Assembly: GCA_000434615.1 (NCBI GenBank)
Contig: FR880832.1
Location: 1-13,445 of the forward strand
Origin: Clostridium sp. CAG:510
Lineage (GTDB): Bacteria > Bacillota > Clostridia > Lachnospirales > Lachnospiraceae
Reading direction: 5' to 3'
DNA: 13,445 nucleotides
Part shown: piece by piece, positions 1 to 6,601 of the stretch
Position numbering within the stretch: the first letter of the stretch is position 1
Layout: the number at the start of each line of letters is the position of its first letter
Program-made: the position numbers and the translations under genes
Notes under the pieces: model-generated
What the model was told of the DNA's origin: nothing
Seen by the model: only the letters and a program-made list of their open reading frames with translations
Databases searched by the model: none

Positions 1-35
1 AGGAATTTACACACAAATATGGACTTGACTATAGA

Positions 36-75
36 TTTACGCGGATATGGAACAAAAATCCAAAATCCGCGTAAA
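36..75. repeat. Inverted repeat with 11-bp perfect arms upstream of rlmH
   Basis: The arm TTTACGCGGAT (36-46) is matched perfectly by its reverse complement ATCCGCGTAAA (65-75). An inner 4-bp extension (TGGA 48-51 with TCCA 59-62) leaves a 7-nt A-rich loop. No T-run follows the stem on either strand, so it does not look like an intrinsic terminator. A degenerate direct copy lies further left (TTTAC at 6-10, ATATGGA at 17-23; compare TTTAC at 36-40, ATATGGA at 45-51). It may be a protein-binding site, an RNA hairpin or the edge of a repeat family. The role is unknown. Confidence 0.6.
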
Positions 76-165
76 CGCCGGAATACACACCCCAATCCAC
101 AAACCCCAAAAATATGAAATCTCTATGAATTTTTCCAAATAGCTATAGGAGATTTTCGGGAAACA

Positions 166-174
166 TGCTATACT
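166..174 (+). promoter_or_regulatory. Probable extended -10 promoter of rlmH (TGCTATACT)
   Basis: TGCTATACT is an extended -10 element (TGn followed by TATACT). The hexamer at the usual -35 distance (about 146-151, TAGGAG) is poor, which fits extended -10 promoters. Transcription would begin at about 180-182, that is, at the rlmH start codon at 181, so the mRNA would be nearly or fully leaderless. Assignment is by motif only. Confidence 0.5.
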
Positions 175-180
175 AAAGAA

Positions 181-660
181 ATGAAAATTACAATTTTATG
201 TGTAGGAAAAATAAAAGAAAAATTTTATACGGATGCCGTTTCGGAGTATATGAAGCGCTTAAGCCGCTACGGGAAACCCGAAGTTATAGAGGTGGCGGAT
301 GAAAAGACGCCGGACCGTGCCAGTGAGGTGCAGGTGGAGCAGATAAAGAAGAAAGAAGCGGACAGGCTTCTTGACCGGATGAAACCGGATGCCTATACCA
401 TAACGCTGGAGATACAGGGCAAAAAAATGGACTCTGTAGCCTTTGCCGGGCTTTTGGAAAAAGCGGCGGTGGAAGGGAAAGGGCACATCCAGTTTGTAAT
501 CGGCGGTTCCCTGGGGCTGCATGAGTCCGTCAGCGAACGGGCGGATTTTAAGCTGAGTTTTTCGGATATGACATTTCCACACCAGCTTATGCGCGTGATT
601 TTATGCGAACAGATTTACAGGGGCTTCCGTATCAGCAACAAGGAGCCCTATCACAAATAA
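181..660 (+). CDS. rlmH: 23S rRNA (pseudouridine-1915-N3)-methyltransferase RlmH
   Basis: RlmH methylates N3 of pseudouridine 1915 in helix 69 of 23S rRNA, using S-adenosylmethionine, on assembled 70S ribosomes in the cytoplasm. The 159-aa length is normal for this SPOUT-class family. The N-terminus (MKITILCVGKIKEKF) and the early block with RLSRY and EVADEK are typical, which fixes the start at 181. The AdoMet-binding loop IGGSLG is at residues 107-112. The family C-terminal block from SFSDMTFPHQLMR (126-138) to the terminal EPYHK is complete. No Shine-Dalgarno sequence sits at a usable distance; the only purine-rich stretch (TAGGAGA, 146-152) is 28 nt away, and a -10 box lies 6 nt before the ATG, so leaderless initiation is likely. 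The last codons and stop lie inside a 16-bp tandem repeat. Function is secure by family. Confidence 0.97.
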   Translation: MKITILCVGKIKEKFYTDAVSEYMKRLSRYGKPEVIEVADEKTPDRASEVQVEQIKKKEADRLLDRMKPDAYTITLEIQGKKMDSVAFAGLLEKAAVEGKGHIQFVIGGSLGLHESVSERADFKLSFSDMTFPHQLMRVILCEQIYRGFRISNKEPYHK

Positions 661-679
661 GAACTATCACAAATAAGAA
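648..679 (+). repeat. Perfect 16-bp tandem duplication across the rlmH stop codon
   Basis: CTATCACAAATAAGAA occurs twice back to back (648-663 and 664-679) with no mismatch. The first copy contains the final Tyr-His-Lys codons and TAA of rlmH; the second is wholly non-coding, and its TAA is in a different frame because the period is 16. The conserved family ending (EPYHK) is in copy one, so copy two is the added one. Confidence 0.9.
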
Positions 680-697
680 ATAGAAGAGGAGATTATT

Positions 698-1480
698 ATG
701 TATAACGATTTATTTTCCATAGGACCACTTACGGTGCACGGCTACGGTCTGATGATTGCCATCGGCGTACTGGCGGGATTGTTTGTTGCGGAGGCAAGAG
801 CCAAAAAGCGTGGAATGAATTCCGACATCCTGTATTACATGATGCCGTTCTGCGTGATTTTAGGCTTTTTGTGCGCCAAGATTTTATTCTGCATTGTAGA
901 GTTTAAAAGCTTTCTGGAAAATCCGGCAGGTACATTGACCGGAAGCGGCTTTGTGGTGTACGGCGGCATTATCGGCGGTATTCTGGCGGGCTACATTTTC
1001 TGTAAGTGGAAAAAACTGGTGTTCTTAGATTATTTTGATATTTTCATGCCTTCCGTGGCGCTGGCACAGGGCTTCGGACGTATCGGCTGCTTTTTGGCGG
1101 GCTGCTGTTACGGCAGACCGACGGAGTCGGCCATCGGCATTGCCTTTACCCATTCCCATTATGCCCCCAACGGAATTAAACTGATACCCACCCAGCTTAT
1201 CTCCAGTGCGGGTATGTTTGTAATTGCGGGCATTCTGTTCTACTACGGAAGAAAGAAGCGGATACCCGGCAAAATCAGCGCCCTGTACATTTTGCTTTAC
1301 AGTATAGGTCGTTTTATCATCGAATTTTTCCGAAACGATTACCGGGGAGAAATCGGTGTACTGTCCACGTCCCAGTTTATTTCTCTGTTTATGTTCGCAG
1401 CCGGCATCGTTTTTATGATTGTGCTTTCTAAAAAGGAAAAAGCGGTATCCAATGAAACAACGGAAACGGATGAAGCATAA
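698..1480 (+). CDS. lgt: Prolipoprotein diacylglyceryl transferase, variant GCCYG class
   Basis: Lgt moves the diacylglyceryl group from phosphatidylglycerol to the lipobox cysteine of prolipoproteins in the cytoplasmic membrane, the first step of lipoprotein maturation. The 260-aa protein is multi-spanning, with the N-terminal HGYGLMIAIG block (14-23), a GG-rich segment at 89-98, the signature GRIGCFLAGCCYG at 127-139, PTQL at 164-167 and GRFIIEFFRND at 204-214. Arginine 128 matches the essential signature Arg of the E. coli enzyme, and R205/E209 match its C-terminal Arg/Glu pair. The His normally before GG is Tyr88, and the NGE part of the classical signature reads GCC. Such variants occur in Clostridia and are annotated as Lgt, but full activity is inferred. 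The site AGAGGAG (683-689) sits 8 nt before the ATG. The stop lies in an imperfect tandem repeat. Confidence 0.87.
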   Translation: MYNDLFSIGPLTVHGYGLMIAIGVLAGLFVAEARAKKRGMNSDILYYMMPFCVILGFLCAKILFCIVEFKSFLENPAGTLTGSGFVVYGGIIGGILAGYIFCKWKKLVFLDYFDIFMPSVALAQGFGRIGCFLAGCCYGRPTESAIGIAFTHSHYAPNGIKLIPTQLISSAGMFVIAGILFYYGRKKRIPGKISALYILLYSIGRFIIEFFRNDYRGEIGVLSTSQFISLFMFAAGIVFMIVLSKKEKAVSNETTETDEA

Positions 1481-1500
1481 GGCAAACGGGTGAAACGTAA
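1464..1500 (+). repeat. Imperfect tandem duplication (period 20) across the lgt stop codon
   Basis: AAACGGATGAAGCATAA (1464-1480, ending in the lgt stop) is repeated as AAACGGGTGAAACGTAA (1484-1500), with 14 of 17 positions identical and all three differences A/G transitions. The second copy is non-coding. It looks like an older, diverged version of the duplications at the ends of rlmH and the ABC ATPase gene. Confidence 0.6.
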
Positions 1501-1527
1501 ACAGATTCGGAAAGGAATGAAGGTTTT

Positions 1528-2232
1528 ATGAGTGCATTTGTGGAATTTCAACATGTAAATAAAGTGTATCATACCGGCGAGGTGGATATCCAGGCGCTGA
1601 ATGATGTGAATTTTGAAATAAATAAAGGTGAATTCTGCGTCATTGTAGGTGCTTCCGGAGCGGGTAAAACCACTATTTTGAATATTTTGGGCGGAATGGA
1701 CAGCCTGACGGACGGTAAAGTGTTTCTGGACGGGGAAGAAGTGTCCGCGTATAACAAGCGGAAGCTGACCGGTTACCGAAGGTATGACGTGGGCTTTGTG
1801 TTCCAGTTCTATAACCTTGTGCAGAACCTGACGGCACTGGAAAACGTGGAACTGGCTGCCCAGATTTGCAAGGATCCTCTGGATGCGGCGGAGGTACTTA
1901 CGGAGGTAGGGTTAAAAGACCGTATGGCAAATTTCCCTGCACAGCTTTCCGGCGGCGAGCAGCAGCGAGTAGCCATCGCCAGGGCGCTTGCCAAGAATCC
2001 CAAGCTTTTACTTTGTGACGAGCCTACCGGCGCACTGGATTACAATACCGGCAAAGCGGTGCTTAAGCTTTTGCAGGACACTTGCCGCAACAAAGGAAAG
2101 ACTGTTGTGGTCATTACCCACAACCAGGCATTGACTGCCATGGCGGACCGGGTAATTACTGTAAAAAACGGCACTGTAAAAAGTATGAATCTGAATGAAC
2201 ATATTGTGGATATAGAGCAGATTGAATGGTAA
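1528..2232 (+). CDS. ABC transporter ATP-binding protein (MacB/LolD/FtsE-type)
   Basis: This 234-aa cytoplasmic ATPase should power the FtsX-type permease encoded next. The nucleotide-binding domain is complete: Walker A GASGAGKT (41-48), Q-loop Gln93 in VFQFYNL, signature LSGGEQQ (140-146), Walker B with catalytic Glu in LLLCDEP (160-166), D-loop ALD (169-171) and switch His198. The RVAIARALAKNPKLL segment and the GYRRYDVGFVFQ block before the Q-loop are typical of the MacB/LolD subfamily, which drives mechanotransmission or export rather than substrate import. The start at 1528 is preceded by GAAGG (1519-1523) and AAAGGA (1511-1516). The C-terminal tail after about residue 215 is not part of the fold, and the last codons lie in an 18-bp tandem repeat. 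The substrate cannot be read from the sequence. Confidence 0.93.
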   Translation: MSAFVEFQHVNKVYHTGEVDIQALNDVNFEINKGEFCVIVGASGAGKTTILNILGGMDSLTDGKVFLDGEEVSAYNKRKLTGYRRYDVGFVFQFYNLVQNLTALENVELAAQICKDPLDAAEVLTEVGLKDRMANFPAQLSGGEQQRVAIARALAKNPKLLLCDEPTGALDYNTGKAVLKLLQDTCRNKGKTVVVITHNQALTAMADRVITVKNGTVKSMNLNEHIVDIEQIEW

Positions 2233-2248
2233 AAGCAGATTGAATGGT
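2216..2248 (+). repeat. 15-bp direct repeat, period 18, across the ABC ATPase stop codon
   Basis: AGCAGATTGAATGGT occurs at 2216-2230 and again at 2234-2248. With period 18, the second copy is in frame: codons after the TAA stop (2230-2232) would read Lys-Gln-Ile-Glu-Trp and then TGA, repeating the protein's last residues. The extra copy lies outside the annotated gene and provides one arm of the hairpin at 2231-2272. Confidence 0.88.
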
Positions 2249-2272
2249 GAAAACCAATATAGAGCTGCTTTT
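2231..2272 (+). other. Possible RNA hairpin between ABC ATPase and permease genes
   Basis: AAAAGCAG (2231-2238) is the exact reverse complement of CTGCTTTT (2265-2272). Inside lies a second small stem, TGGT-GAAA-ACCA (2245-2256), with a GNRA-type tetraloop. T-rich sequence follows (GGATTTTA). The outer stem is AT-rich and its T-run is part of the stem, so this may be a weak terminator, a processing or stability element, or nothing. It could lower permease expression relative to the ATPase. Confidence 0.35.
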
Positions 2273-2311
2273 GGATTTTACACATCGGAATGTTGAACGG
2301 AGTATGATGGT

Positions 2312-5209
2312 ATGAAATCAATGATGGCGAGAACAACTTTACGGGAAATCAAACAGAGCCTTGGAAGATTTCTGGCTATTTTTGCAATAGTATGCCTTGG
2401 TGTAGGACTTTTTGCCGGACTTAAAATTACCAGACAGGTTATGGTACGGTCGGCGGACAATTATCTGAAAGAAGAGCAGCTTTATGATTACCGTCTTCTT
2501 TCCACTCTTGGCTTTGAGGAAGAGGATGTGGAATTCTTCGCAGGAAAAGAAGATGTACGTGCAGCGGAAGGTGCGTATTTTTCTGACATTATTTATATAG
2601 ACACTGCGGGAAACGAGCATGTCATCAAAGCTCATTCCCTGCTTTCGGATATAAACGGCATGGTTGTGAAGGCAGGCAGAATGCCGGAGGCTGCCGATGA
2701 GTGCGTTGTAGACAGCAATCTTTTTGGTGAGGATGCCATCGGGGACAAAATTATACTCTCAGAAAGCAATAAAAAGGACGATTTGGACGGATTTGCTTAT
2801 AAAGAGTATACCATTACCGGTATTGTGCATGCGTCCTATTATTCCCAGTACGAAAGAGGTACCACCTCCCTTGGAAACGGTTCGGTAAGCGGTTTTATGT
2901 ACCTGTTGCCGGAAGGCTTTTCCATGGATTATTATTCTGAAATTTATGTAAAATTTGCGGAAGATTACGAGATTTATTCCGATGAATACAAGAATTTTAT
3001 CGAAAAAAAGGATGCCGTCTGGGAGGATTACTGTAAGGAAGCCGGTGACAGAAGATACCGGGAAATCGTCACAGAGGCGGAAGATGAGCTGAAAGAAAAA
3101 GAAGATGAATTTTACACGGAGAAAGCGGACGGCGAAAAAAAGCTTGCGGATGCTTTGAAAGAACTTGAGGACGGACAGAAAGAGCTTGCCGATGGTGAAA
3201 AAGCGCTGAAGGACGCCAGAAGCGAATGGCAGTCTTCCATGGACGAGCTTACAGACAATGATAATGCTCTTGCCGCCATGAAGGAGCAGGCGCTTGCCAT
3301 GGGAAATGAAGCCTACCTCATGCAGTTTGCTGGGCAGGAGCAGGCGCTTTCTGCCGCAAAGGAGCAGCTTGCCCAGGCAGACACTGCCTTAAAGGAAAAA
3401 GAACAGACCCTTCAGGAGTCGAAAAAGGACTTAGAAGAGGGACTTAAAGAATACGAAACATCCAGGCAGGAATTTGACGATAAAATCAAAGAGGCGGAGG
3501 AAAAGCTGGCGGATGCCCGGAAGGAAATAGAGGATATCCCCGAAGCCACCACCTATGTTCTGGGCAGGGATACCAATACCGGCTATGTATGCTTTGAAAA
3601 CGACTCCTCCATTGTGGACGGCATTGCCAATGTGTTCCCGGTCTTTTTCTTCCTGATTGCGGCGCTGGTCTGCATGACAACCATGAACCGCATGGTGGAA
3701 GAACAGCGCACCCAGATAGGTGTATTGAAGGCACTTGGCTACAGTGACGGAAAAATTATGGGGAAATACCTGTTTTATTCCGGCAGCGCCGCCATCAGCG
3801 GCTGCTTGATCGGTTACTTCGGCGGCACATATCTGTTCCCCAAAGTAATTTACTGGGCGTATGGCATTATGTATCATTTCGGACCCATGCAGTATTGCTT
3901 TGATAAAAATCTGTTGATAATATCCGTGCTGGCATCTTTATTCTGCTCCATGGGCGTCACCTTCCTTTCCTGCCGCAGCGAGCTTAGGGAAGTGGCGGCG
4001 GGGCTTATGCGGCCCAAGGCACCGAAAGCCGGAAAACGGGTATTTTTAGAGTACATTCCCTTTATCTGGAAACGGCTGAAGTTTTTGCAGAAGGTTTCCG
4101 TACGCAATATTCTGCGCTATAAAAAACGCTTTTTTATGATGATTGTGGGCATCAGCGGCTGTACGGCACTGCTGATTACCGGTTTCGGTATCCGGGACTC
4201 TGTTGTTAAGGTTGCGGACATGCAGTACGAAGAAATATTGGTTTATGACCTGAAAGCAACCCTCAAAGAGGATACCGGAAAAGAAGCGACGAATGCGGAA
4301 TTTGATAAGGTCTTAAAAGACTACGATGGCAAATGTACTTACGCCTTAGAAACCTCCATGGATTTAATCGGGGACAAAAAGACGAAATCCGTCAATCTGG
4401 TGGTACCGGAATACCCGGAGGAAATCGGCGATTATATCAGGCTGCATACCTCGAAAAAGGAAGAAATTGCTTATCCCGGAAAAGGTGAGGCCGTGCTGAC
4501 GGAAAAAATGGCAAAAACCTTTCGATTATCCGTAGGTGACAGCATTACTCTGCGTAATGACGACGGCAAAACCCTGACAGCCACCATAAGCGGCATCTGT
4601 GAAAACTATATTTACAATTATGTTTATCTTTCCCCGGAAACGTACGAAGCTTCCATGGGAAAGACAGAATATAAAACAGCCTATATTATTTTACCGGAGG
4701 ATACAGACATGCATGAAGCGGGAGCGGCGTTTATGCAGGCGGACGGTATTTCGGCGGTCAATGTAAACAGGGATATGATTTCCCGCGTTTCCGGTATGAT
4801 GAAAAGTATGAATTACATTATTTTTGTAATTATTGCCTGTGCTGCGGCATTGGCATTTATTGTCCTTTACAACCTGAACAACATCAACATCACGGAGCGG
4901 ATCCGGGAAATCGCCACCATTAAGGTGCTTGGCTTTTACCGGAATGAAACGGCAGCCTATGTTTTCCGTGAAAATACGGCATTGACCCTGTTTGGCTGTC
5001 TGTTTGGTATTTTCCTTGGAAAATGGCTGCATGCTTTTGTGATGAGCCGGATAGACATCGACCTGATGTCCTTTGATACCAGGATAACACCATTAAGTTA
5101 TGTATACAGTATCTGCCTTACCTTTTTGTTTACCTTCTTAGTCAACCGCTTTATGAACCGGAAGTTAGACAAAATTAACATGGCAGAGTCCTTAAAATCA
5201 GTGGATTAA
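2312..5209 (+). CDS. FtsX-type ABC permease with extracytoplasmic coiled coil
   Basis: This 965-aa membrane protein is the partner of the ATPase encoded just upstream. It has two FtsX-type modules. Module one has a transmembrane helix at about 19-40, an extracytoplasmic region at about 45-435, and three helices at about 438-460, 490-512 and 533-553; RTQIGVLKALGYSDGKIMGK after the first is the FtsX coupling segment. Module two begins with helix 606-626 after SVRNILRYKKR, has a smaller outside domain, and ends with helices at about 833-853, 891-909 and 928-946; REIATIKVLGFYRNE is its coupling segment. Residues about 245-405 are a long charged coiled coil with DG-spaced repeats (ADGEKKL, EDGQKEL, ADGEKAL), resembling YhgE/Pip-type wall-spanning proteins. 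CGGAG (2298-2302) supports the start. No sensor kinase gene adjoins it. Lipid, peptide or envelope-signalling roles are possible; the substrate is unknown. Confidence 0.9.
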   Translation: MKSMMARTTLREIKQSLGRFLAIFAIVCLGVGLFAGLKITRQVMVRSADNYLKEEQLYDYRLLSTLGFEEEDVEFFAGKEDVRAAEGAYFSDIIYIDTAGNEHVIKAHSLLSDINGMVVKAGRMPEAADECVVDSNLFGEDAIGDKIILSESNKKDDLDGFAYKEYTITGIVHASYYSQYERGTTSLGNGSVSGFMYLLPEGFSMDYYSEIYVKFAEDYEIYSDEYKNFIEKKDAVWEDYCKEAGDRRYREIVTEAEDELKEKEDEFYTEKADGEKKLADALKELEDGQKELADGEKALKDARSEWQSSMDELTDNDNALAAMKEQALAMGNEAYLMQFAGQEQALSAAKEQLAQADTALKEKEQTLQESKKDLEEGLKEYETSRQEFDDKIKEAEEKLADARKEIEDIPEATTYVLGRDTNTGYVCFENDSSIVDGIANVFPVFFFLIAALVCMTTMNRMVEEQRTQIGVLKALGYSDGKIMGKYLFYSGSAAISGCLIGYFGGTYLFPKVIYWAYGIMYHFGPMQYCFDKNLLIISVLASLFCSMGVTFLSCRSELREVAAGLMRPKAPKAGKRVFLEYIPFIWKRLKFLQKVSVRNILRYKKRFFMMIVGISGCTALLITGFGIRDSVVKVADMQYEEILVYDLKATLKEDTGKEATNAEFDKVLKDYDGKCTYALETSMDLIGDKKTKSVNLVVPEYPEEIGDYIRLHTSKKEEIAYPGKGEAVLTEKMAKTFRLSVGDSITLRNDDGKTLTATISGICENYIYNYVYLSPETYEASMGKTEYKTAYIILPEDTDMHEAGAAFMQADGISAVNVNRDMISRVSGMMKSMNYIIFVIIACAAALAFIVLYNLNNINITERIREIATIKVLGFYRNETAAYVFRENTALTLFGCLFGIFLGKWLHAFVMSRIDIDLMSFDTRITPLSYVYSICLTFLFTFLVNRFMNRKLDKINMAESLKSVD

Positions 5210-5257
5210 ATTTGGATGTATCCGTTTGCGGATAGCAACAGACAGGAGGAAACGGCT

Positions 5258-6562
5258 ATGAGAATGACGGACTTAATCGTAAAGAAACGGAACGGACTGG
5301 CTCTATCGGAAGAAGAAATTTACGAAATGATAAACAGGTACACGGACGGCACCATCCCGGATTACCAGATGTCCGCCATGATGATGGCAATTTACTTTCG
5401 GGGCATGACGGAGGAGGAAACCCTTGCTCTTACCCTTGCCATGGAAAAAAGCGGCGAGTGCCTGGATTTGTCCGGCATAAAGGGGATAAAAGTGGACAAG
5501 CATTCCACGGGCGGCGTCGGGGATAAGACTTCCCTGGCACTGACTCCCATGGTGGCAGCCTGTGGCATTCCCGTTGCAAAAATGAGCGGCAGGGGACTGG
5601 GACATACCGGCGGCACCATTGATAAATTAGAGAGCTTTCCGGGGTTCCATACCAATCTTACCACGGAGCAGTTCGTTCACAATGTGAACACCATCGGCAT
5701 TGCCATTATGGGGCAGACAAAGGATTTGGCGCCCGCGGACAAAAAGCTGTACGCCCTGCGGGATGTTACGGCTACCGTGGATAATATGTCCCTGATTGCC
5801 AGTTCCATTATGAGTAAAAAGCTGGCGGCGGGAGCGGACGGCATTGTTTTGGATGTCAAGACCGGAAGCGGCGCTTTCATGAAGACGGAAGAGGATTCCT
5901 TTGCTCTTGCAAGGGAAATGGTAAAAATCGGCAACGGCGCCGGACGGAAAACCGTGGCGGTGATTTCCGATATGGATGAGCCTTTGGGCTTTGCCGTGGG
6001 AAATGCCCTGGAGGTAAAGGAAGCCATTGACACCCTCTGCGGAAGCGGACCTGCGGACTTTGTGGAGCTGTGCCTGGAGCTGGGCGCCAGAATGCTTCTT
6101 GTGGGGAAAAAAGCAAAAAGCGTGGAAGAAGCCAAAGAAATGCTGAGGGCGGCCATAGATAACGGCAGTGCACTTAGGAAATTAGCGGAATTTGTTGCAG
6201 CGCAGGGCGGAGATGCCGCAGCGGTTTACGATACCTCGCTGCTTCCGACGGCAAGCTTGGAAGTACCGCTTACCGCAGAGAAGGATGGTTATATTTCCGC
6301 CATCCAGTGCGAAGAAGTGGGCATCTGTTCCCTGATCTTAGGCGGCGGAAGGGAAACGAAGGACAGTGTGATTGACTTATCTGTGGGCATTGTCTTAAAC
6401 AAGAAAAAGGGCGACTATGTACGGAAAGGAGATACCATTGCCGTACTTTTTGCCAACGATAAGGGAAAAGAGGAGGCGGCGGAAAAGCGACTCCGTGCCG
6501 CTATTACCATCAGCGAAAATCCTCCTGCACCTAAGCGCATGATTAAAGGAATTGTGGAATAA
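5258..6562 (+). CDS. pdp: Pyrimidine-nucleoside phosphorylase
   Basis: This enzyme splits uridine, thymidine and deoxyuridine with phosphate into the free base and (deoxy)ribose-1-phosphate, in cytoplasmic nucleoside salvage. From the start chosen it is 434 aa, the usual length for Firmicute Pdp. The phosphate-site segment KHSTGGVGDKTS is at 81-92 and the family signature SGRGLGHTGGTIDKLE at 110-125. The C-terminal domain includes the glycine-rich GGGRETKDSVID segment. An in-frame ATG at 5216 would add 14 residues, but AGGAGG (5244-5249), 8 nt before 5258, and the family-typical N-terminus MRMTDLIVKKRNG decide for 5258. It follows the permease gene by 48 nt and may be cotranscribed. Thymidine phosphorylase (deoA) is the close alternative; the Firmicute context favours the broader pyrimidine enzyme. 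Confidence 0.93.
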   Translation: MRMTDLIVKKRNGLALSEEEIYEMINRYTDGTIPDYQMSAMMMAIYFRGMTEEETLALTLAMEKSGECLDLSGIKGIKVDKHSTGGVGDKTSLALTPMVAACGIPVAKMSGRGLGHTGGTIDKLESFPGFHTNLTTEQFVHNVNTIGIAIMGQTKDLAPADKKLYALRDVTATVDNMSLIASSIMSKKLAAGADGIVLDVKTGSGAFMKTEEDSFALAREMVKIGNGAGRKTVAVISDMDEPLGFAVGNALEVKEAIDTLCGSGPADFVELCLELGARMLLVGKKAKSVEEAKEMLRAAIDNGSALRKLAEFVAAQGGDAAAVYDTSLLPTASLEVPLTAEKDGYISAIQCEEVGICSLILGGGRETKDSVIDLSVGIVLNKKKGDYVRKGDTIAVLFANDKGKEEAAEKRLRAAITISENPPAPKRMIKGIVE

Positions 6563-6588
6563 ATAAGGAATGACCCCGGCGCGGCTTT

Positions 6589-6596
6589 CATATACT
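6589..6596 (+). promoter_or_regulatory. Candidate -10 element directly before yqfC (CATATACT)
   Basis: CATATACT fits the CATAnnnT -10 pattern of mother-cell sigma factors (sigma-E/sigma-K), and its TATACT core (6591-6596) also fits a housekeeping -10. B. subtilis yqfCD is under sigma-E, which makes a sporulation promoter plausible. I could not find a convincing -35 element in 6563-6575. The start site would fall at about the yqfC ATG (6602). Confidence 0.4.
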
Positions 6597-6601
6597 GTAG
6601 C

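Larger units (their letters stand above)
1..180. other. AT-rich non-coding leader region
   Basis: No convincing gene is seen in this stretch. It holds the inverted repeat at 36-75, a G-poor C/A-rich run at about 80-113, two TATGAA copies at 113-118 and 124-129, and the probable rlmH promoter at 166-174. Frame 1 is open from the window edge to a TGA at 115-117, but it has no ribosome site at its only ATG (19) and no recognisable protein character. Confidence 0.5.

Noticed and set aside
1..117. Open frame 1 from the window edge to TGA at 115-117 as the end of an upstream gene or a 32-aa peptide
   Set aside because: There is no ribosome site at ATG 19, the composition is unlike protein, and the frame overlaps the inverted repeat. 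An upstream gene end cannot be fully excluded without the left flank.
5216..5257. Longer start for pyrimidine-nucleoside phosphorylase at 5216
   Set aside because: It has no ribosome site, the 14 extra residues do not fit the family N-terminus, and AGGAGG is correctly spaced before 5258.
5677..6156. Long minus-strand open frame opposite pdp
   Set aside because: It is antisense to a well-conserved enzyme, its composition is the serine/alanine-rich pattern typical of shadow frames, and no ribosome site is evident.
6546..6573. GGAAT repeats around the pdp stop
   Set aside because: The matches are five bases long and are expected by chance in purine-rich sequence.
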